DNA of 64,000 nucleotides from Syntrophaceae bacterium UBA2251. GTDB taxonomy: Bacteria > Desulfobacterota > Syntrophia > Syntrophales > UBA2251. Position numbers and translations under genes: made by a program. Shown here one piece after another: positions 53,803 through 62,351 of this stretch. Every line of letters starts with the position of its first letter. Position 1 is the first letter of the stretch. The stretch is from NCBI GenBank assembly GCA_002347815.1, contig DDXV01000018.1, positions 1 to 64,000 of the forward strand, read 5' to 3'. The notes beneath the pieces are model-generated. The model had not been told where the DNA came from. It made no database searches and worked only from the letters and a program-made list of their open reading frames with translations.

Positions 53803-54897
53803 ATGAACCAGACGCCGCTTTACGACCGCCACGTTCGCGCCGGCGCCCGGATGATCGATTTCGGCGGCTGGGCCATGCCCGTCCAGTACACCGGCGTCAT
53901 CGAGGAGCACCGCGCCACGCGGAAGAGCGCCGGTCTCTTCGACATCTGTCACATGGGCGAGATCGAGGTTCGGGGCGCCGCTGCGCTGGCGTTTCTGCAG
54001 CGGTGCTTAAGCCGGGACCTGGGCGACCTGGAAACGGGCCGTCTCAAGCTCAGCGTCCTGACGAGCGAAGCGGGCGGCATTCTGGACGACCTGACGGTCT
54101 ATCGTCTGGAGGCGGACCGCTACGGACTCGTCACCAACGCCGGAACGCGCCTCAAGGATGCGGCCTGGCTCGAGACCGTCAAGGCGGCGGAGGGGTTCCG
54201 GGAGGTGGAGATCGTCGACCGGACGGATGAAATCGGGAAACTCGATCTCCAGGGCCCGGCGGCCCAGGCGATCCTGCAGCCCCTGACGCCGGCCGCCCTG
54301 GACGGGCTCGCGTACTACCGCTTCACGCGCACGCGGGTGGCCGACCGGCCGGCCCTTGTCTCCCGCAGCGGCTACACCGGCGAGGACGGCTTCGAGATCT
54401 ACGCCGCGAGCGACGCGATCGGAGCGATCTGGGATGCGCTGCTCGAACACGGCGCCGCCCGGAATCTGAGGCCCGTGGGTCTCGGGGCGCGGGATACGCT
54501 CCGCCTGGAGGCGGGCATGCTCCTCTACGGCCACGACATGGACGAAACGACCACGCCCTACGAGGTGATCTACGGCTGGCTCGTCGATCCGGCGAAGGAC
54601 TTCATCGGGAGCGACGCCCTCCGGCGCCGGAAGGCGGCGGGCGTGGACCGGAAGCTCGTCGGCTTCGAGATGACCGGGCGGGGGATCGCCCGCGAGGGGC
54701 ACCCCGTCTGGCGGAACGGCGAGGCGATCGGCGCCGTCACCTCGGGAACGTTTTCCCCGACGCTTTCCCGGGCCATCGGTCTGGCCCTGGTGTCCGCGGC
54801 GGCGAAGGCGCCGGGGACGGAGATCTGCATTCAAATCCGCGACAACCTCGTCCCGGCCGCGGTGGTCGAACTTCCCTTTTACAGGCGTCCGAGGTAA
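53803..54897 (+). CDS. gcvT: glycine cleavage system T protein (aminomethyltransferase)
   Basis: 364-residue enzyme that transfers the methylene group from aminomethyl-lipoyl H protein to tetrahydrofolate, releasing ammonia. MIDFGGWAMPVQYTGVIEEH, the catalytic Asp region GGILDDLTVY (about residue 95-96) and GYTGEDGFEIY are conserved. ATG 53803 has GGGAG upstream. No glycine riboswitch was recognised in 53664-53802; only a GC hairpin (CCGCCC/GGGCGG) is there. First gene of gcvT-H-PA-PB-kamA-like-lipA. Confidence 0.97.
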   Translation: MNQTPLYDRHVRAGARMIDFGGWAMPVQYTGVIEEHRATRKSAGLFDICHMGEIEVRGAAALAFLQRCLSRDLGDLETGRLKLSVLTSEAGGILDDLTVYRLEADRYGLVTNAGTRLKDAAWLETVKAAEGFREVEIVDRTDEIGKLDLQGPAAQAILQPLTPAALDGLAYYRFTRTRVADRPALVSRSGYTGEDGFEIYAASDAIGAIWDALLEHGAARNLRPVGLGARDTLRLEAGMLLYGHDMDETTTPYEVIYGWLVDPAKDFIGSDALRRRKAAGVDRKLVGFEMTGRGIAREGHPVWRNGEAIGAVTSGTFSPTLSRAIGLALVSAAAKAPGTEICIQIRDNLVPAAVVELPFYRRPR

Positions 54898-54930
54898 ACC
54901 CGACAACCCCTTATCGATCAGGAGCAGGCT

Positions 54931-55329
54931 ATGTCCAAACCCAATCCAACCGACCGGAAATATTCCCAGGAGCACGAGTGGGCCCTGCCGCACGGCGACG
55001 GTACAGCAACGATGGGCATCACCGATCACGCCCAGGAACTGCTCACCGACATCGTCTTCGTCGAGCTCCCCGCGCTCGGCCGGCAGATCCGCCAGGGCGA
55101 GGCCGTCGCCGTCGTGGAGTCGGTCAAGTCCGTCTCGGACGTCTTCGCCCCCCTGAGCGGCGAGGTCATCGCCGTGAACCGGGCCCTGGAGGACCGGCCG
55201 GAGCTCATCAACGAGGACGCCTGCGGCGAGGGGTGGATCGCGAAACTGAAGCTGGCCGATCCGCAGGAATACGACGGCCTGATGGACGCCGCCGCCTACG
55301 ACGCCTTCATCCGGGACGACGCGCACTGA
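54931..55329 (+). CDS. gcvH: glycine cleavage system H protein (second)
   Basis: 132-residue lipoyl carrier. The lipoylation site is Lys66 in VVESVKSVSDVFAP. YSQEHEWALPH opens the domain, and GWIAKLKLADP is near the end. It differs clearly from the 15.2-kb paralog (ESVKS versus ESAKA; fewer acidic residues at the C-terminus). It sits between gcvT and gcvPA with 33- and 19-base gaps, so it is the likely dedicated partner of this P/T complex. Confidence 0.97.
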   Translation: MSKPNPTDRKYSQEHEWALPHGDGTATMGITDHAQELLTDIVFVELPALGRQIRQGEAVAVVESVKSVSDVFAPLSGEVIAVNRALEDRPELINEDACGEGWIAKLKLADPQEYDGLMDAAAYDAFIRDDAH

Positions 55330-55348
55330 TCCCGTAAGGAAGATCCCG

Positions 55349-56677
55349 ATGGATTACAGCCCCCACACGGCGGAAGACCGCAAGACCATGATGGACGCGG
55401 TCGGGATCGCCGCAATCGAAGACCTGTTCGGAGACATCCCCGAACGATGGCGTCTGAGCCGCCTGCTGGACCTGCCGCCCGCCCTCTCGGAGCAGGAGGC
55501 CTTCACACAGATGAAGGCGCTGAGCGAACGCAACCGCCTCCCCGATATCACCCTGACCGGCGCCGGCGCGTACCGGCACTACATCCCCGCCGTCGTCGGA
55601 CACCTGACGCAACGGTCCGAGTTCTCCACGGCCTACACCCCGTACCAGGCGGAGATCAGCCAGGGCATCCTGCAGGCCGTCTACGAATACCAGACGATGA
55701 TCGCCCGCCTCACGGGGATGCAGGTGGCCAACGCGTCGATGTACGACGGGGCCTCGGCGACGGCGGAGGCGGCGGTGCTGTCCGCCAGGACGCTCGGCCG
55801 GACCGGGGTCGTCGTCGCCCGCTCCGTCCACCCCGCGTACCGCCAGGTTCTCCGGACGTACGCCTGGGCGAACGGACTGGCGGTCGAAGAGGCGCCGTTC
55901 ACGGGCGATGGCCGGCTCGACCGCGAGGCCCTCGCGGCAGCCGTCCGGGAATCGACCGCCGCCGTCATCGTGCAGAGCCCCAATTATTTCGGCGTGGTGG
56001 AGGACCTCGCCGCCGTCGCGCCCCTCGTCCACGCCGCCGGGGCGCACCTCGTTCATTGCTTCACCGAAGCAACGTCCCTGGGCCTGCTCAAACCGGCGGG
56101 CGCCATGGGCGCCGACCTCTGCGCGGGGGAAGGCCAGGCCTTCGGCAATCCGGTCAGTTACGGCGGGCCGTATCTCGGCATCTTCGCCGCCACGGAAACG
56201 TTCCTGCGGAAGATCCCGGGCCGCCTGGCGGGCGCCACGGTGGACCGGGACGGCCGGCGCGCCTTCGTCCTGACGCTCCAGACCCGGGAACAGCACATCC
56301 GGCGCGAGAAGGCGACCTCGAACATCTGTTCCAACGAGGCCCTCTGCGCCCTCGCCGCGGCCGTCTACCTCGCCTGCCTGGGGAAGAACCTGAAGCCCCT
56401 GGCCGAGCTGAACGCCGCGAAGGCCGGGTATCTGCGCCGGCGCCTCCTCGATCTGCCCGGCTGGGCGCCCGCCTTCTCCGGACCGGTTTACAACGAGTTC
56501 ATCCTGCGCTGTCCCGATCCGGAGGGCGTGAACGCCCGGTGGGCGGAGGCCGGCATCAGCGGCGGGGTCAGCCTCGCGGGGGATTATCCCGAGCTGCCCG
56601 GTGCGCTGCTCCTGTGCGCCACGGAGCTGCTCACGCGGGAGGACCTGGACCGGGCCGTCGACGTGATCCGCCCCTGA
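55349..56677 (+). CDS. gcvPA: glycine dehydrogenase (decarboxylating) subunit 1
   Basis: 442-residue N-terminal half of split P protein, a PLP-fold subunit that pairs with GcvPB. Motifs YTPYQAEISQGILQAVYEYQ and NASMYDGASATAEAAVL are diagnostic; the active-site PLP lysine belongs to the other subunit. The split form is typical of many anaerobes and Firmicutes. It is separated from gcvPB by an unusually long 215-base gap. Confidence 0.97.
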   Translation: MDYSPHTAEDRKTMMDAVGIAAIEDLFGDIPERWRLSRLLDLPPALSEQEAFTQMKALSERNRLPDITLTGAGAYRHYIPAVVGHLTQRSEFSTAYTPYQAEISQGILQAVYEYQTMIARLTGMQVANASMYDGASATAEAAVLSARTLGRTGVVVARSVHPAYRQVLRTYAWANGLAVEEAPFTGDGRLDREALAAAVRESTAAVIVQSPNYFGVVEDLAAVAPLVHAAGAHLVHCFTEATSLGLLKPAGAMGADLCAGEGQAFGNPVSYGGPYLGIFAATETFLRKIPGRLAGATVDRDGRRAFVLTLQTREQHIRREKATSNICSNEALCALAAAVYLACLGKNLKPLAELNAAKAGYLRRRLLDLPGWAPAFSGPVYNEFILRCPDPEGVNARWAEAGISGGVSLAGDYPELPGALLLCATELLTREDLDRAVDVIRP

Positions 56678-56683
56678 CGACCC

Positions 56684-56830
56684 GGAGCGAAGGGAAAGGA
56701 ATCCGGCTGAAGAGAACGCGATCCCGCCGTCGTGGAGATGAAGCGCCCCCGTAAAAGCGGTTGTTTTCGAGCAGGCGGGATCCATGACGTGAGCGAAGGA
56801 CCGGATTCCCGACTGCGCGTGAATGGAAAA
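56684..56830. repeat. worn repeat region between gcvPA and gcvPB
   Basis: A short 7-nt-period GG run follows the gcvPA stop (GG at 56684, 56692, 56698, 56705). It is followed by a 9-bp inverted repeat, GATCCCGCC (56720-56728) and GGCGGGATC (56774-56782), and by CGGATTCCCGACTGCGCGTG near 56802. These resemble a degraded member of the REP-like palindrome family. No gene is seen. Confidence 0.4.
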
Positions 56831-56892
56831 ACGGCCGATCCGTGATTGTTTCGGGATCATTGAATTGGATCGAGCGAGCGGAGCAAGAAACC

Positions 56893-58374
56893 GTGGAAAA
56901 GAATCCCTCCCATCCGGACGTTGAGCTGATTTTCGAAAAGAGCCGGCCGGGCCGGCGGGCCGGCGCGATCCCGCCGTGCGACGTGCCGGTGACGGCGGAC
57001 GGCCCGCGCATCGAGACGCATCTGCTCCGGGACGACGTCGACCTCCCCGAAGTGGCGGAGATCGATCTCGTCCGCCATTATACCGCCCTGTCCCGCCGCA
57101 ACTTCGGCGTCGACCTCGGCTTCTACCCGCTCGGCTCCTGCACGATGAAGTACAACCCGAAGGTGAACGACGCGGCGGCGGCGCTGCCCGGTTTCGCCGA
57201 TCTCCACCCCGGGGTCCCGGCGGCCTTCGCCCAGGGCAGCCTGCGGCTGATGGACGGACTGCGCCGCGACCTGTGCGAAATCTTCGGCATGGCCGACTTC
57301 ACCCTGCAACCGGCGGCCGGCGCCCACGGCGAGCTGGCGGGCGTCATGATGATCCGGAAGTATTTCGAGAAGCGGGGAGAAAAACGCACGCGGATCCTGA
57401 TCCCCGACACGGCCCACGGGACGAATCCCGCCTCGGGCGCCCTGTGCGGCTACGAGGTCGCGCAGGCGCCGTCCAACAACGCGGGCGGGGTGGATCTCGA
57501 CGCCCTGGCCGCGGCCATGACGGAAAACACCGCCGGCCTCATGCTGACGAACCCGAACACCCTGGGACTCTTCGAGCGGAACATCGCGGCGGTGGCCCGG
57601 ATCGTCCATGACCGGGGCGGCCTCCTCTACGGCGACGGCGCCAACGCCAACGCCTTCCTGGGAAAGGTGCGGCCGGGCGAGATCGGCTTCGACGTCATCC
57701 AGTTGAACCTCCACAAGACCTTCTCCACCCCCCACGGGTGCGGCGGCCCCGGGAGCGGCCCCGTCGGCGTCGGGGCCGCCCTCGAACCCTTCCTCCCCGT
57801 CCCCCGGATCGTCCGGACGGACGCGGGCTACGCCTGGTCGGAGGCGTATCCCGACACGATCGGGCGCGTCCGGGCCTTTTACGGGAACTTCGCCGTGATG
57901 GTCAGGGCCTGCGCCTACCTCCGCAGCCTCGGCGCGGCGGGCCTCCGGCGGACGGCGGAGGACGCCGTTCTCGCCGCCAACTACGTCCAGGCGCGCCTGA
58001 AGGCCTTCTACGACCTCCCCTACGACCGCCCCTGCATGCACGAATGCGTCTTTTCCGGACGGCGGCAGGTCCGGGAAAACGGCGTCCACACGACCGACAT
58101 CGCCAAGCGCCTGCTCGACTACGGCGTCCACCCGCCGACGATCTACTTCCCCCTGATCGTCCCGGAGGCCATCATGATCGAACCGACCGAGACGGAGAGC
58201 ATCGAGACGCTCGACGCCTTCTGCGACGCGATGATCGCCATCGCCGCCGAAGCGAAGGACGACCCGGAAATCGTGAAGTCGGCCCCGCACACCACCCCCG
58301 TGAAGCGCCTCGACGAGGTCCTGGCCGCCCGCCGGCCGGACGTTTGCTGGAAGGGCCCATCCGGTCCCGATTGA
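56893..58374 (+). CDS. gcvPB: glycine dehydrogenase (decarboxylating) subunit 2
   Basis: 493-residue catalytic half of the split P protein, decarboxylating glycine and loading aminomethyl on the H protein. Early ELIFEKSRPGRR and FYPLGSCTMKYNPK are signatures. Lys275 in LNLHKTFSTPHGCGG is the PLP lysine, and DTAHGTNPAS binds the cofactor. The start is GTG 56893 with GGAG nine bases upstream; an in-frame GTG at 56842 would add 17 atypical residues. Confidence 0.96.
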   Translation: MEKNPSHPDVELIFEKSRPGRRAGAIPPCDVPVTADGPRIETHLLRDDVDLPEVAEIDLVRHYTALSRRNFGVDLGFYPLGSCTMKYNPKVNDAAAALPGFADLHPGVPAAFAQGSLRLMDGLRRDLCEIFGMADFTLQPAAGAHGELAGVMMIRKYFEKRGEKRTRILIPDTAHGTNPASGALCGYEVAQAPSNNAGGVDLDALAAAMTENTAGLMLTNPNTLGLFERNIAAVARIVHDRGGLLYGDGANANAFLGKVRPGEIGFDVIQLNLHKTFSTPHGCGGPGSGPVGVGAALEPFLPVPRIVRTDAGYAWSEAYPDTIGRVRAFYGNFAVMVRACAYLRSLGAAGLRRTAEDAVLAANYVQARLKAFYDLPYDRPCMHECVFSGRRQVRENGVHTTDIAKRLLDYGVHPPTIYFPLIVPEAIMIEPTETESIETLDAFCDAMIAIAAEAKDDPEIVKSAPHTTPVKRLDEVLAARRPDVCWKGPSGPD

Positions 58375-58533
58375 TCCATGACCGACGAAACCGCCGGGGA
58401 CATCGGAAAACTTGAAGCCGGTCTCCGGACGGGGCGCGGGCGGGGTGCGATCATGCCTCTCAAGAAATGATTGACCTTGGGGGCGGCTTCGGCCAAAATG
58501 TCCCTCGAGCAAGAAACCACGGAGACCCGTCTC

Positions 58534-60369
58534 ATGGCCAAGAACATTCTCTCCCTGGGCAGGAAGGAACTCGTCGAGAAGCTGTGGGCCGCCGACCCGC
58601 AGATCCGGAGGATCCTCGCCGGCTCCAAGCACGTCGAGGAGGCGCGCCATATCCTGTTCGACCACTTCAACCAGCTCAACCGCTCGATGTTCAACATGAA
58701 GCCGGACACCCCCTACGCCACCATGAATTCCATCGAAAAGAGAAACGCCAAGGAATGCCTCCGCGTCTTCTCCAACACCATCCGGACGGAAAACGAACAC
58801 CTGACCGGCGCCTCGCCGCTCACCGGCCTCTACGACCTGGCCCAGAACCGCCCGGGGGCGCTGGAGCAGGTCAGCGAGGCCTTCCTGTGCGAGTACCTCG
58901 CCTTCTTCAAGGGCATCACCGGCAAGGCCGGCAAGCAACCGAAAATCCCGGAACTCCTGAGGGCCGCGGACGGCCGGTCGGCCGCCCAAGACCGTTCCGC
59001 GGCGACGGCCCGTTCGCGGCAGCTCGACGCCTACTCGGCCATCATGCGGCGCTACCGCCGGCGCTACCGGACCGGATTCGACGCCGCCCTGATCCGGCAG
59101 CGGCGGAAGCTCAAGGCGGAGATCCTCGCGCACTTCGGGGCCTCGGAGGCCGACTGGCGGGACCCCCGGTGGCATCTCAAGCACATCCTGACGGATCTCG
59201 ACACGATCGCCCGGCTCGTCCGGCTCGACGACGACGAGACGGCGGGGCTCGCGATGGCGGCGGAAAAGGGCATCCCCGTGGAGATCACCCCCTATTACCT
59301 GTCCCTGTTCAACGCCTCGGGACGCACCGACGAGGACCGTCAGATCCGCGCCCAGGTCCTGCCGTCCGTCCGGTACTGCGCCAGCGTCGCGGCCAACCGG
59401 GAGCAGGGCGTCGACATGGACTTCATGCAGGAGCGCTCGACGAGCCCCGTCGACGGAATTACCCGCCGGTACCCGAAGGTCGTGATCCTGAAGCCCTTCA
59501 ACGCCTGTCCGCAAATCTGCGTCTATTGCCAGCGCAACTGGGAGGTGAAGCAGATCGACGACCCCGCGATGCTGACCCCGGAGGCGCTCCGCGAGGCCGT
59601 CGCGTGGATCCGCGACAACGACCACATCAGCGAGGTCCTGGTGACCGGCGGCGACCCCCTGTGCCTGGACAACCGCCGTCTGGAATGGATCGTCGAGCAA
59701 CTGGCCCACATCCCCCACGTCGAGCGCATCCGGATCAGCACCCGCGTTCCGGTCACCCTTCCCTTCCGGATCGATGACGGCTTCCTCGAGATCCTGAAGA
59801 AATACCACGAATGGGGCCGCCGGGAGATCTGCATCTCAACCCATTTCGAGCACGCCGCGGAGCTGACGCCCGAGGCCCTCGAGGCGGTCAAACGGATCAA
59901 GGCCCTGGGCGTCAACGTTTACAATCAGCACGTCTTCACGTACTACAACAGCCGCCGCTTCGAGCTCTGCCTGCTCCGGCGGATGCTGAAGCTCTCCGGA
60001 ATCGACCCCTACTACACCTTCAACACGATGGGGAAGGAGGAGACGGCGGACTTCCGGGTCCCGATGGCCCGCATCGAGCAGGAGCGGAAGGAGGAGGCCC
60101 GCCTCCTGCCCGGCGTTGTCCGGACGGACGAACCGGTCTTCAACGTCCCCCGCCTGGGAAAGTCGAACCTCCGAGCCTGGCAGGACCACGAAATCATCAT
60201 GATCCTGCCCGACGGCCGCCGGGTGTACCGCTTCTACACCTGGGAGGCGCGGATCACGACGAATTTCGACTATCTCTACACGGACGTCTCCATCTACGAC
60301 TACCTGAAGCGGCTGGCCGCGGACGGTGAAAACATCAGCGACTACAAGTCGATCTGGTACTACTTCTGA
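58534..60369 (+). CDS. KamA-family radical SAM protein (aminomutase-like), long form
   Basis: 611-residue protein. An N-terminal extension of about 300 mostly helical residues precedes a lysine 2,3-aminomutase-like core. The cluster motif is CPQICVYC (Cys325, 329, 332), followed by VLVTGGDPLCLD. The segment NVPRLGK at 537-543 aligns with the PLP-binding GGGGK loop, giving Lys543. By hand alignment, positions matching the two lysine-binding Asp of the clostridial enzyme are Met499 and about Asn537. The Cys-rich zinc tail is absent. Substrate is therefore unlikely to be lysine. ATG 58534 has GGAG 8 bases upstream. It lies between gcvPB and lipA; function unknown. Confidence 0.85.
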   Translation: MAKNILSLGRKELVEKLWAADPQIRRILAGSKHVEEARHILFDHFNQLNRSMFNMKPDTPYATMNSIEKRNAKECLRVFSNTIRTENEHLTGASPLTGLYDLAQNRPGALEQVSEAFLCEYLAFFKGITGKAGKQPKIPELLRAADGRSAAQDRSAATARSRQLDAYSAIMRRYRRRYRTGFDAALIRQRRKLKAEILAHFGASEADWRDPRWHLKHILTDLDTIARLVRLDDDETAGLAMAAEKGIPVEITPYYLSLFNASGRTDEDRQIRAQVLPSVRYCASVAANREQGVDMDFMQERSTSPVDGITRRYPKVVILKPFNACPQICVYCQRNWEVKQIDDPAMLTPEALREAVAWIRDNDHISEVLVTGGDPLCLDNRRLEWIVEQLAHIPHVERIRISTRVPVTLPFRIDDGFLEILKKYHEWGRREICISTHFEHAAELTPEALEAVKRIKALGVNVYNQHVFTYYNSRRFELCLLRRMLKLSGIDPYYTFNTMGKEETADFRVPMARIEQERKEEARLLPGVVRTDEPVFNVPRLGKSNLRAWQDHEIIMILPDGRRVYRFYTWEARITTNFDYLYTDVSIYDYLKRLAADGENISDYKSIWYYF

Positions 60370-60380
60370 GAAATCTGACG

Positions 60381-61253
60381 ATGAATGCAAAAACAGCCCT
60401 CCCCCCGCTTCGGAAGCCCCCCTGGCTGAAGGTCCGCCTGCCGGGCGGCGAGGAGGACCGCCGGATCGCGCGCACCCTCGCCGAACTCCGCCTCCACAGC
60501 GTCTGCCAGGAGGCCCTCTGCCCCAACCGGGGCGAGTGCTTCCAGGCGGGAACGGCCACGTTTCTCATCCTGGGCGACACCTGCACGCGCGGCTGCCGAT
60601 ACTGTCACATCCGCCAGGGGACACCCGCGCCGGTGGACGCCGACGAGCCGGAGCGTCTCGTGGAGGCCGTCCGCACCCTCGGGCTCCGCTACGTCGTCAT
60701 CACCTCCGTCACCCGGGACGACCTGCCCGACGGGGGCGCGGGACATTTCGCCCATTGCATCCACCTGCTGCGCACGCGCCTCCCGGACTGCCGCATCGAG
60801 GTCCTGATCCCGGATCTCCAGGGAAGCCGCGCGGCGCTGGAGCGGATCATCGACGCCGGACCGGAGGTGATCAATCACAACATCGAGGTCGCCAGATCCC
60901 TGTTTCCGGCCCTCCGCCCGCGGGGGGACTACAAACGCTCCCTGCGGCTGCTGGCCGCCCTTCACCCTCACCGGGACATCGTCAGCAAGTCCGGCTTCAT
61001 GATCGGCCTAGGCGAGACCCGGGACGCCATCGTCGCCCTGCTCCACGACCTGGCCACCGTCCGCTGTCAGCGCGTCACGATCGGCCAGTACCAGCAGCCG
61101 ACGCGCCGTCACTGGCCCGTTGCCCGGTACTACCCCCCCGCCGAATTCGCCGAAATCAGGGAAATCGCGCTGGGACTTGGCTTCCGTCACGTCGAGGCGG
61201 GGCCGCTCGTGCGCAGTTCCTACCATGCCGCCATCTTTTCCCTTGACGGTTGA
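60381..61253 (+). CDS. lipA: lipoyl synthase
   Basis: 290-residue radical SAM enzyme inserting two sulfurs into octanoyl-lysine of lipoyl proteins. The auxiliary cluster cysteines are C42, C47 and C53 (VCQEALCPNRGEC). The radical SAM cluster is C68, C72 and C75 (CTRGCRYC). The terminal RSSYHA supplies the conserved serine ligand. It follows the KamA-like gene by 11 bases and would act after LipM (14.4 kb) on both H proteins. Confidence 0.98.
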   Translation: MNAKTALPPLRKPPWLKVRLPGGEEDRRIARTLAELRLHSVCQEALCPNRGECFQAGTATFLILGDTCTRGCRYCHIRQGTPAPVDADEPERLVEAVRTLGLRYVVITSVTRDDLPDGGAGHFAHCIHLLRTRLPDCRIEVLIPDLQGSRAALERIIDAGPEVINHNIEVARSLFPALRPRGDYKRSLRLLAALHPHRDIVSKSGFMIGLGETRDAIVALLHDLATVRCQRVTIGQYQQPTRRHWPVARYYPPAEFAEIREIALGLGFRHVEAGPLVRSSYHAAIFSLDG

Positions 61254-61271
61254 ATCGTTTGGATATATTCA
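61243..61271 (+). promoter_or_regulatory. candidate phaE-phaC promoter
   Basis: TTGACG (61243-61248), inside the lipA 3' end, is followed after 17 bases by TATTCA (61266-61271). The region 61254-61424 has no gene. The leader would be about 145 bases. Confidence 0.45.
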
Positions 61272-61424
61272 TTAATCGTCGTTTCAGGGTCGTTCCTGCT
61301 CAATCTTGCCGCCTGACCTTCCGCGTCGCGGGATCGGTGCAGGGCCTTTTTTCACGTGCGGACGGATGAATGCGCGGGAGAGACGCTATCCCCCGGGCAG
61401 CGTTGCCGGCTCATGAGGTGTGCA

Positions 61425-62318
61425 ATGGACGAGACTCAGCAGGGTCAAGCCCCGGACGGGCTTTTCCCCCCCGACTGGATCAAGGCGGGGGCGGATCTGT
61501 GGACCTCGCTCCTGAAAATGGTGCCGCCCCCGACGGGGACCGCGGCGGGGCCCTCCACCCAGAAACCGCCGCGCAACCGGTCCCTCGAATCGATGGAAAC
61601 GGCCCTCAAGATGTGGCAGTCGCTCTCGACCACGATGAGCGATCCGGCCGTGGCCAGCGCCGCATCGAAGAGTCTTGACGCCCTCCCCGACCTGTTTCTC
61701 AAGGTCGCCGAAGCCTCCTGGGACACCTGCTTTCAGATTCAGAAGGGCAACATCGAGAAGGCCGGCAAGATCGGCAGGAAGGTCGAGGCCTACCACTTCG
61801 AGAACCTGGACCAGGAGTTCTTCAAGACGCTGAAGGACATCTACGAAAAAGAGATCCGTCAGTTCTTTTACATCCCCCAGCTGGGTCTGACCCGATTCTA
61901 TCAGGAGCGGATGAACCTGCTCTTCGACAAGCTCGCCTTGCTCAAGGCAACGAGCGCGGAATTCTTTTCCCTGCTCAACCTCCCCTTCGAGCAGACCGCC
62001 AAGGTGATGCAGCAGGAGGTTGAAAAGCTGGCGCAGCAGGGGAAGGTTCCGAAGCAGGCCAAGGAGTACTACAACCTGTGGGTCAAGATCCTTGAAGGCC
62101 ATTTCATGACGCTCTTCAAGTCGCCGGAGTACAACCAGGCACTCGGCGAGATGTTCAATCAGCTGTCGGAATTCATTATCGCCAAAAACGAGGTTGTTCA
62201 GGATATCCTGCAGCTCCTGCCCGTGCCCACCCACAAGGAAGTCGACGCGCTCTACCGGGATCTTCACCAGTTGAAAAAGCGGGTGCGGGAGCTGGAGAGG
62301 CAATTGAACCCGGATTGA
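61425..62318 (+). CDS. phaE: class III PHA synthase subunit PhaE
   Basis: 297-residue acidic-to-neutral helical partner of PhaC that stabilises or activates the polyhydroxyalkanoate synthase. WIKAGADLWTSLLKM opens, and the C-terminal VDALYRDLHQLKKRVRELERQL forms a coiled coil typical of PhaE. It has no catalytic motif. ATG 61425 has GAGGTG four bases upstream. It lies 33 bases before phaC, the standard class III pair. Confidence 0.9.
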   Translation: MDETQQGQAPDGLFPPDWIKAGADLWTSLLKMVPPPTGTAAGPSTQKPPRNRSLESMETALKMWQSLSTTMSDPAVASAASKSLDALPDLFLKVAEASWDTCFQIQKGNIEKAGKIGRKVEAYHFENLDQEFFKTLKDIYEKEIRQFFYIPQLGLTRFYQERMNLLFDKLALLKATSAEFFSLLNLPFEQTAKVMQQEVEKLAQQGKVPKQAKEYYNLWVKILEGHFMTLFKSPEYNQALGEMFNQLSEFIIAKNEVVQDILQLLPVPTHKEVDALYRDLHQLKKRVRELERQLNPD

Positions 62319-62351
62319 GGGTGCGCGGCCGCCCGGCGAGGAGAGACGCTT

